Source: Rhabditoides inermis (Eukaryota; Nematoda; Chromadorea; Rhabditida; Rhabditidae). Taken from it: a DNA stretch of 64,000 bases. The DNA lies in assembly GCA_963966185.1 (NCBI GenBank), contig CAWZYM010000033.1, forward strand, positions 1 through 64,000. The letters are read 5' to 3'. Below the pieces are notes generated by a model, which ran no database searches, was not told where the DNA came from, and was given only the letters and a program-made list of their open reading frames with translations. Both the position numbers and the translations under genes were made by a program. Positions 12,726 through 26,118 of this stretch are shown in pieces; the stretch's first letter is position 1, and the number at the start of each line of letters is the position of its first letter.

Positions 12726-12934
12726 ATTTTCTTGTGATAGTAATTGATTGTCGCAAGCCAATACACGTTCGTCACATGATGTACAAACTAAAAAAAACCT
12801 CACTTGTGCATAGTGTTTATTCTTTTCAAACCAGTACAACGCATTGGAGTATCAAATAATAAAACCATCTGAACGGGATGTCACAAGTGAGGTAATGAGT
12901 GTGTAAATGTCACAGGGTAGAGTGGAAGTACTGT

Positions 12935-13056
12935 TCACTGGAAGTTGTTCATGACATTGTCCACCAGATCGACTTTCTTCCCTCCGGTCGGCAGACCAGC
13001 CAGAGACAACTTCTCCCGGAGCACTGCGACAGTCAATGACTCCACCTGCAAGAGGG

Positions 13057-13105
<49 letters not shown>

Positions 13106-16100
13106 AGGAGAGAGAGAGGGGGGGAGATGGCTGCGTACCGTCTTGCGTCCCTGCTGGGCTAGTTGGGCGAGGCTCATCTGACTGAGCTCGAGTGCCGATC
13201 CGCGTCCTCTCTTCGGGGCAGCCGCGCCTACGCGAACCCATCATCCTTCCTTTCCCTCCCCCCTCTCACCATTCTCGCCGGCGACCGCGGGCGCAGCCCT
13301 CTTCTTTCCCTTCTCCGCATCAATGGTGACTTCGACCGTATCCAGAAAGGACTGCAGGGCAGCCGTGGCAGAGTCCGAATCATCGCGAACTGAGAGAGAG
13401 TTGGGAGAATCGGGAGGGGGGGACTCACCCATGTTGTCCTTCTTCTCCCACTCTCCGCTGCTCGATCCGACCGCCAGTTCCGTCACCACTTCCAGCGCAT
13501 TCAGAAGACCTGCAATCCTTCTCGCTGCCGCCTCTCCCTCCTTCTCTCGACCCACGCTGGTTGTGGAACTCTGGCAGTTCTTTCTTCTTCATTGCTCGCA
13601 GAAACGCAGCTGCAGCCGACACCTGCTCTTTCGCCGGAGCAGCCACCTTCGGCTGCTCCTCATCCTGCTCCATCTCCTCGTCTCCCGCTCCTCCTCCACC
13701 GACAGATCGCAGCTGCTCACTCACATCGATCACATTCTCGCGGAAAGGAAGAAACACCGCATGCAGGCCAGAGTACTTCTGAAAAGGAACAGATTCCATA
13801 TCCCGATCGATCCACAGTGGACAGACCCCTTCTCCGGGTACAAGAGCGACGAGAGAGGGGCGTTCATTGGAACGAGACACCCAGCGGCACAGCGCGTACC
13901 TCAACCACCATGGTCTCTTCTCTCTTCTCTCTTTTTCTTTCTCTCTCTCTCTCCACTCGCACACCTCCCATCCTTCCTGAGCGAATCGCACAGAGCCCTG
14001 TACGCGCGCGTAGAGTTCGCGATCGCCTGATCACCATCACGTCATCATATTTTCTGTCTTCTCCCATTGACACTTACATCTGTTTTCGGCTGCAGGTAGC
14101 GACTCGGTTTCAGGTAGTCCTCCTTTTTCAGGGTCGATAGTGGGCGTGTACCAAGCATCACAATACCTCAAATCAATTTCACTGTTATTATTCCATCCAT
14201 TTTTGAAAACCACTACAGTAAAAAAAAAGGCGCGAAAATTGATATTTCGCAATCGTTAGCGCCGGCAACTTTCGACATGAGCCCACTAATCAACGAGACA
14301 CACATACCACTGCCCTCGGGTATCATAGCGCTAGTGCACGGATCCACACTGCCACTGGCGCGGCGGCCACCCTCCAATCCACTCACTCCAACACAGCTGC
14401 ATGCCCCGCGGTCACTCCCCTATCACTCACTCACTCTACGCTCACGCACCCACCATCCCGCCCATCCGTGGACCCGTACAAAAGGGAGCACCGAGTGTGG
14501 ATAGTCATCATTCTGCCAGCATGCCCTTTATCACATCTTCCGCGTACGGATCGGTGGCCGACTCGTCTCTGTATGGCAACTGCTCCGACTACGCCGACCT
14601 CTCCTTGCCAGTGTCCACGTTCCGCGCCTCCAAGAGGTTCCCCGCCACCAACATCAAGGTGCGTCGTGTTGTCTCGATTCCATCCACCCTCCATTTCAGA
14701 CCCTCGATCAGCACCGCAAGGCGTTCCGAGTGCTGTGCGTGGATGAGATTTCCCGTGTGTACGAGAACAGCCTTGGCCCGCTGCCTGTCCGGCCTCCCCT
14801 ACCCGTTGCTTCTCCCACCGTGCCTCCAGTCGACAGCAGCCTCTCCTATGCCACACTCGGTCAGTCCCCTCCACCCCAGCCCTCCACTCTCTTCTAGATG
14901 CCCCGTCGCCTTCTGGAATGGGTATGGCTGGCTGGCGCGACTTCCCCGGCCGTCTTGCTCCGAGCTGTGATTCGGGAGTCAGCTCCCTGGCAGTCTCCAT
15001 TCCCAGTCAGCAGTCTCCGCTCCGCCGACCCATCTACACACTCAGGGAGGAGCGGTGAGTGCAGGGTACAGCACCCACCCATACATTCAATCCACCCACT
15101 CCCTTTCAGTCGCTCGCGCGTGTCTCCTCTGTGTCTGTGTGCATCTGGCCTCGTGTTCGTCAACCTCGCCCTCATTCTACTCGTCTGCGTCCTCCTCACA
15201 CAGATTCCCGCATTCAACATCCATTTCTGATTGTCATTCTTGTTCCGCGCTGTACATACTGTCGTTTTTTTTTGCTGATTTAATGGTGTCGTTGTTGCTG
15301 ATTTCATATTGTCGTTGTCGCTTATTACTTACTTGCATCGTGCCCTTTACATCATATTATATTGTTGACTATTTTTGTACATAAATTTCTACCTCCACAA
15401 ACCCTTCTCGAATGGTTGTATGTCGTCGTCATCCTCCCCTCCCAGCTGCACACTCTCGCCCCCGATGCGCACTCTGTGCACTGTCTCGCCACGAGTCAGC
15501 TCCACTGAAACACAGCACACCCAGTCTTCCCATCTCCTCCCTCCCTCCCTCCAACCACCCACCCTTCTCGCCATCCTCCTCTTCCTCCGTAACGAACAGC
15601 GTCTTCTGTGTGATCTTCGTCTTGGCGTCGTCCGGATCCACCTTCCGGATGCGCGGCAGCGACACCTCCGAAGAGAGCACGTACCTAAACGAGTGTGGAG
15701 ATATCCATCCATTCAACATCCTCTGATCGCATGGTTTTGCGCGTTGTTCATCATATTATTCTATGCTGCAAACTCTTCTGCAATACATCTCTATGAATCC
15801 CCGTCTCGCTCACTCACACTCCGCACTCGAGCACGAGGGGTCCGATGGAGAGATCGACACGGGTCGAGGCGCGAGGGAACTCCTGCTGCGGGTAGTTACT
15901 GAAACACACAAAACATGCTCTCGCATTGCCTCATAACTCACATGCTGGTGATGAGCTCCTCCTCGAACGCGATCGCAGTGCCGTGCGGAATGAACTTCTC
16001 CTGAAACACGTCTTCTTTCCCCCTCCTTCTCCTCCTCCTGCTCCTGCTCCACTCACCCACTCCTCCAGCACCTCCTCCTTCTCCTCCTCCGTGTACACTG

Positions 16101-16460
16101 ACTGCACACTCAGCTGTCGATTCGCATTCTTCCCCGGTTTCATGAAGTCATTGACCAACTGCTGCAGACTCTCCTGCCATACAGTCATCAATCATTGTGT
16201 CACATCCCCGTTCCCAACCCTCTCTTTCTCTCCCTCGAATGGAGCGGCGTCGCCAGTGTAGATGGTGATCTTTCGGAAGCGGTCGTTCGGGCCCACCCTG
16301 CAATCGTCGTTCCTCCCATCAGAAGAGTCCCTGCACTCACTTGGTGAGGATAGAGCGAGCAGCCGGAATCACCTCCCTCCAATCACACTTCAACGAGCCA
16401 CCGAAGCGAGAGGCAAACTCCGACTCCAAGTCATCTGCAATCAACCTCTCCCCCCCCCTC

Positions 16461-16518
<58 letters not shown>

Positions 16519-17045
16519 CCTCCGCACCTTCATCGTGCATGGTGAGCAACTGTTGTGCCATGGCGGGAGTGACGGGTCCGATCTTGAACCACTCACTCAG
16601 CAGCGAGCGGCTATTCGACGCGCATTTCTGAACGACCGTCTCTTCTTTTCTCGCGTCAAGTAGCGGCCAGTCTCTTCGAAATTCCCTTCGATACTGACTG
16701 CGAAACGGCTTCGAAACACGAAACAGCGTGTTGAGAAGGCGTTTTGAAGTTGTATCGAAGATACGAGATTGACACCTTTCGTCTCGTTCACTCACAGCTC
16801 CGGCGATGGCCACTCCCATCTCCGTGTTTGTCCTTCCGGTCGCTCCCTCGGCTATCACTCGGTTCGCCACTGCCTTCAGAGCTCTGCGGAAGCCGCAGTC
16901 CCGTCCTCCCTCGAACATGTGCTTCCCGCCATCGACTATCAGCAACTCGTTCTGAATAGACATCGCGTGACCACGCCCCTCTGACCACGCCCACCTTCTT
17001 GTTCGGCAGTTGCAGCTCCTCCTCGTTGTCCTCCACGTCAGACAT
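12935..17045 (-). CDS. XRCC6: Ku70, DNA end-binding subunit (XRCC6)
   Basis: Exons joined by eye run from MSDVEDNEEELQLPNKK at 17045 to the stop at 12935-12937. The product matches Ku70 along its length. A von Willebrand-like N-domain includes LLIVDGGKHMFEGG and KITIYTGDAAPFEGE. The central Ku beta-barrel includes LSSEVSLPRIRKVDPDDAKT, EDDDDIQPFEKG and DYLKPSRYLQPK, followed by ALVPGEG and HAVFLPFREN. The C-terminus is a SAP DNA-binding motif (ESLTVAVLREKLSLAGLP) that Ku70 has and Ku80 lacks. Ku70 binds broken DNA ends with Ku80 in non-homologous end joining. About a dozen introns are mostly short; two contain GA/CT microsatellites. The intron between the EDDDDIQPFEKG exon and the next one is about 1.2 kb and contains a complete gene on the opposite strand. 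Confidence 0.88.
13063..13100. repeat. (GA)n microsatellite in the last Ku70 intron
   Basis: An uninterrupted GA run lies next to the acceptor of the final intron. It reads as a CT-rich polypyrimidine tract in the Ku70 transcript. Confidence 0.9.
14521..15230 (+). CDS. Small tail-anchored membrane protein nested in a Ku70 intron
   Basis: Four exons join in frame: 14521-14658, 14700-14859, 14898-15054 and 15110-15230, with introns of 38-55 bp bearing GT-AG ends. The roughly 190-residue product starts MPFITSSAYGSVADSS, is Ser/Pro-rich in the middle, and ends with one strong hydrophobic helix (SGLVFVNLALILLVCVLLTQ) and a short tail. It would be a C-terminally anchored single-pass membrane protein with a cytoplasmic N-terminus. 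No known domain is recognised. It lies entirely within one Ku70 intron on the opposite strand. A TATA-like or core promoter is not obvious in 14280-14520. Confidence 0.6.
16467..16511. repeat. (CT)n microsatellite in a Ku70 intron
   Basis: A long CT run on the plus strand (GA in the Ku70 transcript) expands an otherwise short intron. Confidence 0.9.
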
Positions 17046-17303
17046 CTACGCGAAATTGTAATTTTAAAACAATAATTCAGTGATACAATCAGATATGTAA
17101 CTGTAACAAACAGCAGATTCGTCTTTCTCTTACACATACACAATCAATTGTGAAAACATCTTTACTGACAGATCACAGAGAAACACATATCCACACGCAT
17201 AAATTATTACGTTAGCGAAAATTCCATCGACTAAAACAGGGTAACCATAGACACACGTATGGCGAAGCGAAAGGGAGAGTGGAAATGTGAGGGAGTGCGC
17301 GTT

Positions 17304-17811
17304 CTACTGGCTCTTCTTGGCCCCGTCTGCCTTGTATGCCTTGAGGGCGGCGATTCTCTCGGGCACCGGAGGGTGCGAGTGGTTGCACGCACTGTACAGG
17401 GGGTCGTCGATCGGCAGAGACAGGTTGTCCTTCGACAGCTTCACCAGAGCCGACTGCAACTGCGCCGCGTAGCCCAGACTGCAAGCGATCGATAATCAAT
17501 CAATACGCCCAAGCACGTCCACCTGGCTCCAAACTCGTCCGCCTGGAACTCCATGCGACGCACCCACATCGCCTGCACAATCGACAACAGCTGGAATGAA
17601 CAGGGATCGAACGAGAATCCATCAGCGGGCTGACCTGGTTGTAGGGAGCCATCATGTACTGGAATATGAGGATGAGTCCGATGAGAGTGGGGGTGGAGGA
17701 GAAGCCGAAGGCGGCGTACATGAGACGCCAGCGGTAGCACCAAGCGAACACCCACATCATCAGAAGCAGGTTCACCTGGAGGGGGGAATGAGAGAGAGAG
17801 GGAGAGATAGG

Positions 17812-17858
<47 letters not shown>

Positions 17859-19371
17859 CACCTCTGTGAAGATGAGGTTGTAGACAGTGTGCGAGTGGTG
17901 CCAGTGGCCGAGCTCGTGGCCCAGCACCGCCACCACCTCCTCGTCCGACATACCGCGAGCCTGCAACCACCCACCTCCCTCTCCCCCTCTCTCCTCCCCC
18001 ACCTTGTCCTGCTCCGTCTCCTCGGGCCGCTCTCCGCCGTCCTTGACTATCTCCTCGATCACCTTCTCCCTCTCCGACTGACTCAGCAGGGTGTCGTACA
18101 GCACGATTCGCTTGTTCTTCCAGAATCCGTACATGTACGCGTTCGAGTGAGCAGAGCGCTTCGAGCCTGCAGACAACACCCTCATCTCACTCCTCCCTCC
18201 CACCCTTCACCCTTTTCATTCCACCCACCATGCACAACGTATAGCTTCTTGAGGGGATAGCTGAGCGACGCGGCCAGACCCTACAACACCCATCCATACT
18301 ATCTATCTACTCACTCATCGCATCCCATCCGATGTGGTCACTCTCTAAGCATAAATTGGGAGGCGTTGCCAGGGATTTGAAGTTTGTGGAGACTTTCGAC
18401 TACTTCAAGCACCTCTATCTTTGTCTTGAGCTGTCCATCCGGCAGCGGGATGTACTTGTCGAAGAGGGGGGCGATGAATGCGGGGTACACCTGAACAGGT
18501 ACTGTACACCGGCCAGTCATCTCCCCGACTGACTGTGAGGAGGAGGAAGATGACAGCCGAGATGAAGGCCCACACGTAGACGAAGAAGTAGTCGCCTCCG
18601 TTGTCAACGATCCATTCGATGGCCAGCAGAATGGGCGCAGAGATCAGCAGAGAGACTGCCTGCTTCTTCGCCTGCCAAAGCAAGGTTGCAGAAAGAACGA
18701 GAGACGGGATTACTGTCCACGTACCAGGTCGACGAAATAGAAGCCGATCGTCTGTTTGTTGAATCCGTGGGTCTGCTCGATGACGAACGTGTCATAGAGG
18801 GAGAAGGGCAGATGCACCACAGTCGACACTCAAACCACATACACGTCGAGAGAAGTCTTTCTTCACTCACCGAGGGTAGTGACAGCGTAGAAAGAGACGG
18901 CGGGCAGCGGCCACTGCTCCGACTTCTCCCACACCAACGGCAGGAAGCCGTAGCACAGAATCACCTGGACAACTCGACTTCACCCAGGCTGTCGCTCTCC
19001 CACCTACCGTCGTCTCCACCTGCCCGAACCAGTCGGAGAAGAACCCGAAGCGGTGCTTGTCGAGCTTGTAGGCGCGCGCCTTCGTAAACTCCTCCTCAGA
19101 GATAATGTCCCTACAGTGAAATAGATACAGTCAGTTAAGAATCTCAAGAAGGCTATTTAGAAAATAGAAAGTCCTCGACGCTCACTCGGCCGACTCACTT
19201 GACATGCTCTGGCCTGTTGTGTGCGTTGAGGTGGACCTTGTACTGTCTGAATGCGAGGTACTGTTCCCAGAGGAACAGCATCCACTGCATCGCCAGCACG
19301 ACTGCGAACACCTCCGACGGGGTGCCACCCATCTCAAACACAGCCACGTCATACATCGATCCATACCACAT
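17304..19371 (-). CDS. ZMPSTE24: CAAX prenyl protease STE24 / ZMPSTE24
   Basis: Exons from about MWYGSMYDVAVFEMGG (19371) to the TAG at 17304-17306 give a protein that follows ZMPSTE24 closely. It has an N-terminal helix with LWEQYLAFRQYK, the DTFVIEQTHGFNKQTIGF loop, IAPLFDKYIPLPDGQLK, SKRSAHSNAYMYGFWKNKR, the zinc site HELGHW, a further helix with TPTLIGLILIFQYMMAPYN, and FQADEFGAR, which supplies the third zinc ligand. It is a multi-pass endoplasmic reticulum or inner nuclear membrane metalloprotease. It removes the C-terminal tripeptide of farnesylated proteins and cleaves prelamin- or a-factor-like substrates. All catalytic residues are present. One intron carries a GA/CT microsatellite (17818-17850). 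The exact ATG is uncertain; a methionine at 19455 is also in frame. Confidence 0.9.
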
Positions 19372-19804
19372 TAAGAGAGAGAGAGATAGCTTTCGCACGT
19401 TGCAAACGTCACAACCGGCTGAAAAATCAATACAAATGAGGAAAAATAAATACATTTATCAATATCAAATTGCAATACGTGAATAGATATACTTCTTTCA
19501 TGCAGTTCTGCAAAACCCGCACGTTATTAGAATAGGATCTCGGTTCGAATGTTTGAACATTAATACAAATTATTAGCCACCGTCACCACAGAATAAGTAG
19601 TAGTACTTTCGAATTACCATGTATAGTATAAGGTAGTGTAGCATAAGGTAAGGGAATAAGAAGAGATTAGATCATATGAGCATCGAACTTATAATGTACA
19701 GTATACAAAGAAGGAAACACTAGAATGTGAGAATGGCAGATACAAAAAAATACTTGCGAAACGGTTACATACAACAGAATAAAACAACAAAAAAAACTCT
19801 CGGA
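19372..19804. other. Intergenic stretch, STE24 to kinase gene
   Basis: About 430 bases of A/T-rich sequence with a short GA run near 19375. No gene, repeat family or RNA is recognised. It should hold the STE24 promoter and the kinase 3' UTR. Confidence 0.5.
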
Positions 19805-22800
19805 TCAATAAGGAGAGACGGGTTCGAATCGATCGTCGATGGTGAGCTGATCGAGATCCATCAAGTGAGACTGAAAGGGGAGAGTGAACCGGGAAGGAGA
19901 ATGGGGCATGACTCACATGCACATTGGCGAACGGCGTGATAAGAAGCCGGTCGGCAGTCATGCGGCTGAAAAGAGAAAAGGGTTTCGCCTTGCCGTTTCG
20001 ACTCACCTCGCGGGGTCATAGTTGAAGCAGGCGTTGAGGAACTCCTTGACAATGTTGGCGCACTCGGCGGGGTACTCGGGCCGGCTGCCAGTGCACACCT
20101 TCATCGTGATCTGGTACTGGTTCATGTCGCCCCACGGCAGGCGTCCCGTGATCTGCAATGGACATTGGAATGTCCTGCTCCCTTCCCCTCCTCTCTCTCT
20201 TTCTCTCTCTCACCATCTGCAGCACCACGCAGCCCACACTCCACACATCCACCGCCCGCCCGTATCCCTTGTAGCCTCCATTCTCGTCCTGCCCTCCGAA
20301 CGACAGCACCTCCGGAGCCTCAAACACACTGGCAATCAATAACTAATCAATAGTTCACTGACCATGTACTGCGGTGTTCCGACCGTCTCGGCTATCTCTC
20401 CCATGATGGTGGCAGTGCCGGTGAGTCGCTTCGAGCACCTGAAAATCACCTATCACCTCTTCTCTCTCCCCTCCCCGCACACTCACCCAAAGTCTCCCAG
20501 CTTGAGCACACACGACCTGTCGAGGAAGATGTTCTCCGGTTTGATGTCGCGGTGGATCACCTATCAAATGGGCTACTGTACACTGTACACATTACTGTAG
20601 CGTACCTGCATTCTATGAATGTACTGAACAGCATCAAGAAGAGAGTGGGTGTATTTGCGGACGAGCTTGATATCCATTCCACCTTCTCTGCACACTCCCA
20701 GCAGAGTGCCCTCCGAACAGTATTCCATCAACAGGAGAACACGAGTCTGCAAACACACATTGAACCAACAATCTTCTTTGCAACTGCAACTCAACTCGTG
20801 TCAATCAATAGGGATCAATATCATACATGCTACCGTATGGCGAGAGCCTACCTCGTGCACCTCGAATCCGTAGTACTGGACGACGTTGGGATGCTGGAGG
20901 GTGCGGAGTATGTCGACCTCCACCTCCAGCACACTCAGCACTCGACTCTCCACTCCAATGTCCTTCATCTCCTTCACTGCCATCAGCTTCTTCTCCTCCA
21001 GGTTCATCGCTTTGTGCACACTGCCGAACTTGCCGCTGCCTGCAACACACCCATTCATCCCCTCTCCCTCCCCCTGCCGCCTCACCGATGTACTCCATGG
21101 CCCTCCACTGGAAGGGCGCGCGTCTCTCGTGGGCGAGCATGCTCGCGTATCTGTGTCCCTCGTCCGTCTTGTGTCCGCGCACCGCCACCTCGTGTCCCAG
21201 GGGCACGGCGGCGCGTATCCGCGCCTCGGCCCGCCTGTCTGCTTCCCTCGCCGCGTCTCCCAGCCGAGTCTGCCGCGTCCGTCGGTCGTCGACGGGGGAG
21301 CGGGTGGTGGTGTGCGAGTCTCGCGGAGAGGAGAACACCTGCGAGGGGGTGCGCGCCACCTCGCCCGGCCCGCTCCCTCCAATGATCGTCGACATGAACG
21401 ACTCCGCCGCCTGACGCAGCATCTGAAAACGCGATGAGGCGACGACTCAATGTGCGTGACTCACGTTGAAGTGGTGGTCATCCAGGTAGGGCGCGACCTG
21501 CTTGCTGGACAGGAAGTGGATGAAGTGGAATGCGTGCTGTGCCCAGAGAGGGAGATGGACGGTGCGCGCCCGGCGGAGACCACCCGCCAGCCGCATCCAC
21601 TCATCCACCACACACACACTCCTGCAATCACAACACACCATCCTCCCCCTCCCTCTCCTCTCCCACTCACTTCTGCGCCATCTCCACGCACTCAGCCCCT
21701 GCCAGCACCCGCCACACATCTCGAAACACCTACAACATAATTATGAAGAGTTCATCAAGTATATTTACCTGGAAGGTGAGGTTGTATGCGTGCAGGGTGC
21801 AGTTGGCCATCAACTGCTGTTCCTTCTCGACTTGCGCGGCACTCGTCTTCCTCCCTCCTCCTCCCAGGCCTCCACCACACCTCTCCTCTTCCTCCCAGTC
21901 TTCCTCCATGCATCCTTCCATTATCTCACACGTCAGCTCACTCACGCGACTCGCTGCATCCAGAAGGTGAGCCTGAAGTAGTACAGTAAGTAAGCACTCA
22001 ACATTAAAAGAACGTACGGATAGTTCTGTGAGATGGTCGTTGAGTGATTCGTGGCTGCTGCAGGCGGGGGAGGAGAGTCGGATGCGAGAGAGAGCCAGAG
22101 GGCGGGGGTCGAACCCACCCACCACCAGAAGGCAATCCGACTGCAACAGCCAGCATCCATCACGAATCACACAAGAATGAATCCACTCCACTCACTCTCA
22201 GATACTTCATAGTAGTGTGCAGCTGTGGCGGAAGTCGCATCACCGCCGTCTTTCCCCTCCAATCGTCCGTCTCCTCCCACTCCGGCTCTTCGTCCTCGCG
22301 AGGCTCCGCCCACATAGACTCCACCCCCTTCGGAACAAGCACAGCGTGTGCGTGCGAGGAGAACGCGCTCACGTCACCGTTCTCCATCCACTCCTAAACA
22401 AACATACACTAATGAAAACATGAAACTGAATTTTCATCATCAAAACACTAACCCTGATGAACTTCTCTATTCCGACTCGACTGGCAGTAGCCGAGTCGAT
22501 GAGAATGTGACAGGACAGGTCGGCGTCGTCATCGTCGTAGAATCGTACCTGGAGGTGAACGACGTGTCATGCATCCCCCTCCCTCCCTCCACTCCCTCTC
22601 CTACCATGACGTGTCCCTCCCGCAGCAGCCCCAGCATCTCGCTCTCCCCCACATCGCACTCGTACGCCGCCGCGTCATGCAGGTCAGACACCGCCGCGCG
22701 GATCAGACCTACCAAACATTATTGCTCATAAACATAATGAATGACAAAATTTCCCTACTACAAACAGGCTTGTCTACGGTAAAGGTACCGAATATTCTGG

Positions 22801-25799
22801 CGGCCCTCTCCTTGCACTGCGTGATGACGTGGTTGTACTGTCGGGAGAGAGCGAGGAGGGGCGATCGCTCGCTGCGGCGCACGTGGTCCCCGGCGGCGGC
22901 CGCGTCCAGCTCCTCCGACTCGCTCTCCTCCCCCTCCTCCCCTCCCCCTCCCCCGCCCCTCGACACCCCGTCGATGTCCATGATGGCAGCCGACTCGCGA
23001 GCCCTCTCCAGACCCTCCTCCAAGTACCCATTCACCAGGTCGTCCACCAGAGATCGGGCGATAGAACTGAACACGCATGTAGACAGTAAACAGACACAAC
23101 AACTGCCATACCAGAATGCAATGCACAGCTCTGCTCGTCCGGCCGAGACACTGCGGGACAACTCACGAGCAGCGCCCCACTCTGATGTCATCTTCCTGCA
23201 ATGCGCGTTGTCTTCTCACGCACTTATCTATCTTTGTTTACCTGAGTATCCGTGCCATCTGTTCGTGCGACTCTCCCTTCCCTCCGAGTGTGCGACACTC
23301 TTCCACTGCCTCCTCTACCCAAAAGCGAACGTACCACACGTAGTTCTGAACACACATTCTAAATGTAACCATACACCTTTGAACTCACTAAGAACACCGT
23401 GTTGAGGTTCTTCTCGTACTCGGTGGGGCAGAGTCGGTCGGCGCAGTCGCAGGTGCCCTCTAGGAGGCGGACGAAGTAGTGCTTCACCCCGACCGCCTCC
23501 TCCAGGCAGTCTCGCGAGTCCTCGACCAGTGTCTCCAGCGTCTGCGCATCCATCTCACCGCCTTCCAGACACGAGTTCGAGCTGGACACACAATACATCA
23601 TCCTCCCCCCCCCCTTCTCTCTGACCTACCGTATGACAAGCCACTCGTTGACCAGCTCCACCCTCACTTGCAGTACGAACAGGAACATGGGGAGGAGGGA
23701 GGGCAGACGCATCGCCCGAGCCGTGTCTCCGTCCAGACCCGATCGAATCAGCTCCGATAGCACATCCAACTCCTACAATAATAGATGATAGCTGTAGTGA
23801 AAACACAAAGTTTTCCGACCTTGCTCTTCCTGAACTCCTCCTCGATCCACTTGGCGGTAGCAGAAGTGCCTGCCCCCGCAGCCTGCGCATACGTGACGGG
23901 CGCCCGCTGGAGGAGCACAGTCGCCTTGAGAAGACTCCGGTCGCAGATCTGCGCCACACGAGCCAACACCTACACGGACTCGTAACATACTCGAACTCGT
24001 ATCAACATGACAACGCACCTTGCGCATTCCCTTCACGGTGAGGTGTTGCTTGACGTATCGATGGAGGACGGTGCGCACGTCGCGGAGACCCTCGCTATAA
24101 CAAATAACTAACCAACGAAATGGGATACAATGCCAAGCCAACAGATAAGGCAGACATACTCAGACTGTGGTGCGTGGAGGGCGCGCGGCCAGAAGTAGCC
24201 CCCACTGCCATCGTCTGCCGCGGACACTTCCAGAAGAGTGCCCAACTACAACACATCAAACAATGCATTACGAATTACGAATTACGACAAACCCCCAGAC
24301 TTCCACTCACCGTGGTTATTTTATCCTGCAGATCGTTGAGAGTAGTCAGCCACGCGTTGAGAACACAGACTCGAGCGTTGATTCTAAAAATTAACGTATT
24401 AACGACGCTCGTTTTACACAACAAAATGAATACCTGTCAATATCGAATGCGGCACTCTTGCAGTATTCGGACATGACGCGCGAATTGGGGAACAGAGCTT
24501 CGAACTCATCGAGGTGAGAGAGCAGAGATTCTGAAACACGAAATCAATGGTGGTTCACGGAGTACCACGTCATAGTATCCCATAGGAGTATCTATAAATC
24601 CATGCCAACACATTTATGCGCGAGGCGAAACGTGTCCCCTCAACCCCTCACTCACCGACTCTGTGTAGCGCTGCCGAGAGCTGCGTCGAGTATTCCTTCG
24701 ACAGCACCGACGGGTCCGACACTCGGATCTCATCCAACTGCAACCAGATGGTTCTCAATCATTATCGAGGATGATCGATACCTTGAGGTCCATGAGGTCC
24801 TTCAGCACGCTCTTCTGCGTCTCTCGCAGTCGACAGATGCGAGTGTCGTGTTCGGAAGCAGCCGACAGATCTAGACTGCCCATCACGTCACTGAAATGTG
24901 AACAAGTGATACTAACAGAAAAGTTTAACAAATTCTCACCGTCCGGCAAAGTATGCTTTGAGAATGATCCACAATACGTCGGTGTACTTGTGCTCCTCGC
25001 GCTTGTTGCCCATCGTGAGCATCTACAAAACGTGGATACACAACATAAACACAATGTATGTCTCACCACAACGCGTCTGTTGTCGACGTTCTTCTTGTTG
25101 ACGACGACGTTGGACGACTTGTAGATGCGGTCGCGGTAGAGAATGGTGGACAGGTAGTGGTGCAGCCTGAATATCGCACAACTCACTGAACACTGAGAGA
25201 GTACGCACCATCTGCGTGGTTCGTGATCGCGGCTGTCCCTCTCCCTCTCCCGGTCCGTCTCGCTGCTCTGACTGTGAGAGGAGATAGAGCGGTGCAGGGA
25301 CGACGCGCCCGAGTCGCTCTCCTTCCGCATCACAGGGATGCAGTGGTACAACGGACGACACTGACAATACATGCTCTGTTTGGAATCGAACCCCGCGACT
25401 CACATCGAGTGGCGCTCTTCTTTGTGGCACTCCGAGGTAGTCGCAGTCGTCCACGTCCTCGCTGTCATACTGCGGGTCGTGCGTCTTCGTCTGGCTCTTC
25501 CGGCCGCCATAGAAGCGCGCTAACAGAAAATAGTATGATGATCAAAAAAACAGATAACATACGTTTCAGAGGAACGGTCCTGGGTGTGGTGGTTGGATTG
25601 AAGCTGCGTCGACCGCGGTACACCTTCCCAGCTCCGTGCGACACGCGCTTCCGAATACCATATCTGCAATATAACAATAAAATAATTAAAAAAAGAGTTA
25701 TAACCGAGTCTCATGAAGTAAACTAGACGAGAAGAAACATTTTCATACATACCTGTCTGGATCCGTGTGTACTTGTGGTAAACTGTTGGTTCGCCGCAT
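19805..25799 (-). CDS. MAP3K4: MAP kinase kinase kinase 4-like (MEKK4/MTK1)
   Basis: A large multi-exon gene starts at MRRTNSLPQVHTDPDR (25799) and stops at 19805-19807. The C-terminal third is a complete kinase domain (about 21060 down to 19990). It has a GSGKFGSVHKAM glycine loop, MAVKEMKD with the ATP lysine, HRDIKPENIF, LKLGDFGCSKRL, GTPQYMAPEVLS and VDVWSVGCVVLQMITGRLPW. The GTPQYMAPEV activation segment and the SVGCV pattern are of the STE11/MEKK type. The long N-terminal part includes a LYRDRIYKSSNVVV stretch and other blocks that resemble the MEKK4-specific region. It would phosphorylate MAP2Ks in stress (p38/JNK) signalling. About 20 short introns interrupt it. Assignment to MAP3K4 and not MEKK1-3 rests on the N-terminal part and is from memory. 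Confidence 0.85.
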
Positions 25800-26118
25800 T
25801 GCGAACTAAAATGACACTATATACGTTTGTTTAAAACATCATACATACAATGTAAACAAACAAAGAGGAATGATAAAGAAACTGCAAACCACAATATAAC
25901 AAAACAACAAAAAAAGGCGCGCGAGACAACAGTTGTGCGAAACACACGAATTTGCACTGACACTGACAAGTGCACTACATGATATCAGGTCTGTCGTCAT
26001 CAACAAACGGCAAATAATTTTATCAACAAATAACAGTCGAATGAAATCAGTAAGAACGCATGGAATATAAATCAGTAAGAACGCATGAAATATAAATGGA
26101 ATATATCACACGAGACCG
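25800..26118. other. Intergenic stretch upstream of the kinase gene
   Basis: About 320 A/T-rich bases between the kinase start and the 3' end of the next minus-strand gene. Nothing is recognised apart from a 17-base direct repeat (ATCAGTAAGAACGCATG) near 26047 and 26072. Confidence 0.5.

Noticed and set aside
14431..15000. A 189-residue minus-strand frame inside the nested gene
   Set aside because: The plus strand has four exons with matching phases and a terminal membrane helix; the minus frame is an Arg/Gly-rich shadow.
12935..17045. Ku80 (XRCC5) as the identity of this gene
   Set aside because: The central motifs could fit either subunit at first sight, but the C-terminal SAP motif and the GDAAPFEGE and YLKPSRYLQP blocks fit Ku70.
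20552..21437. Several plus-strand frames of 180-280 residues
   Set aside because: They are antisense shadows of the kinase-domain exons, which carry all catalytic motifs on the minus strand.
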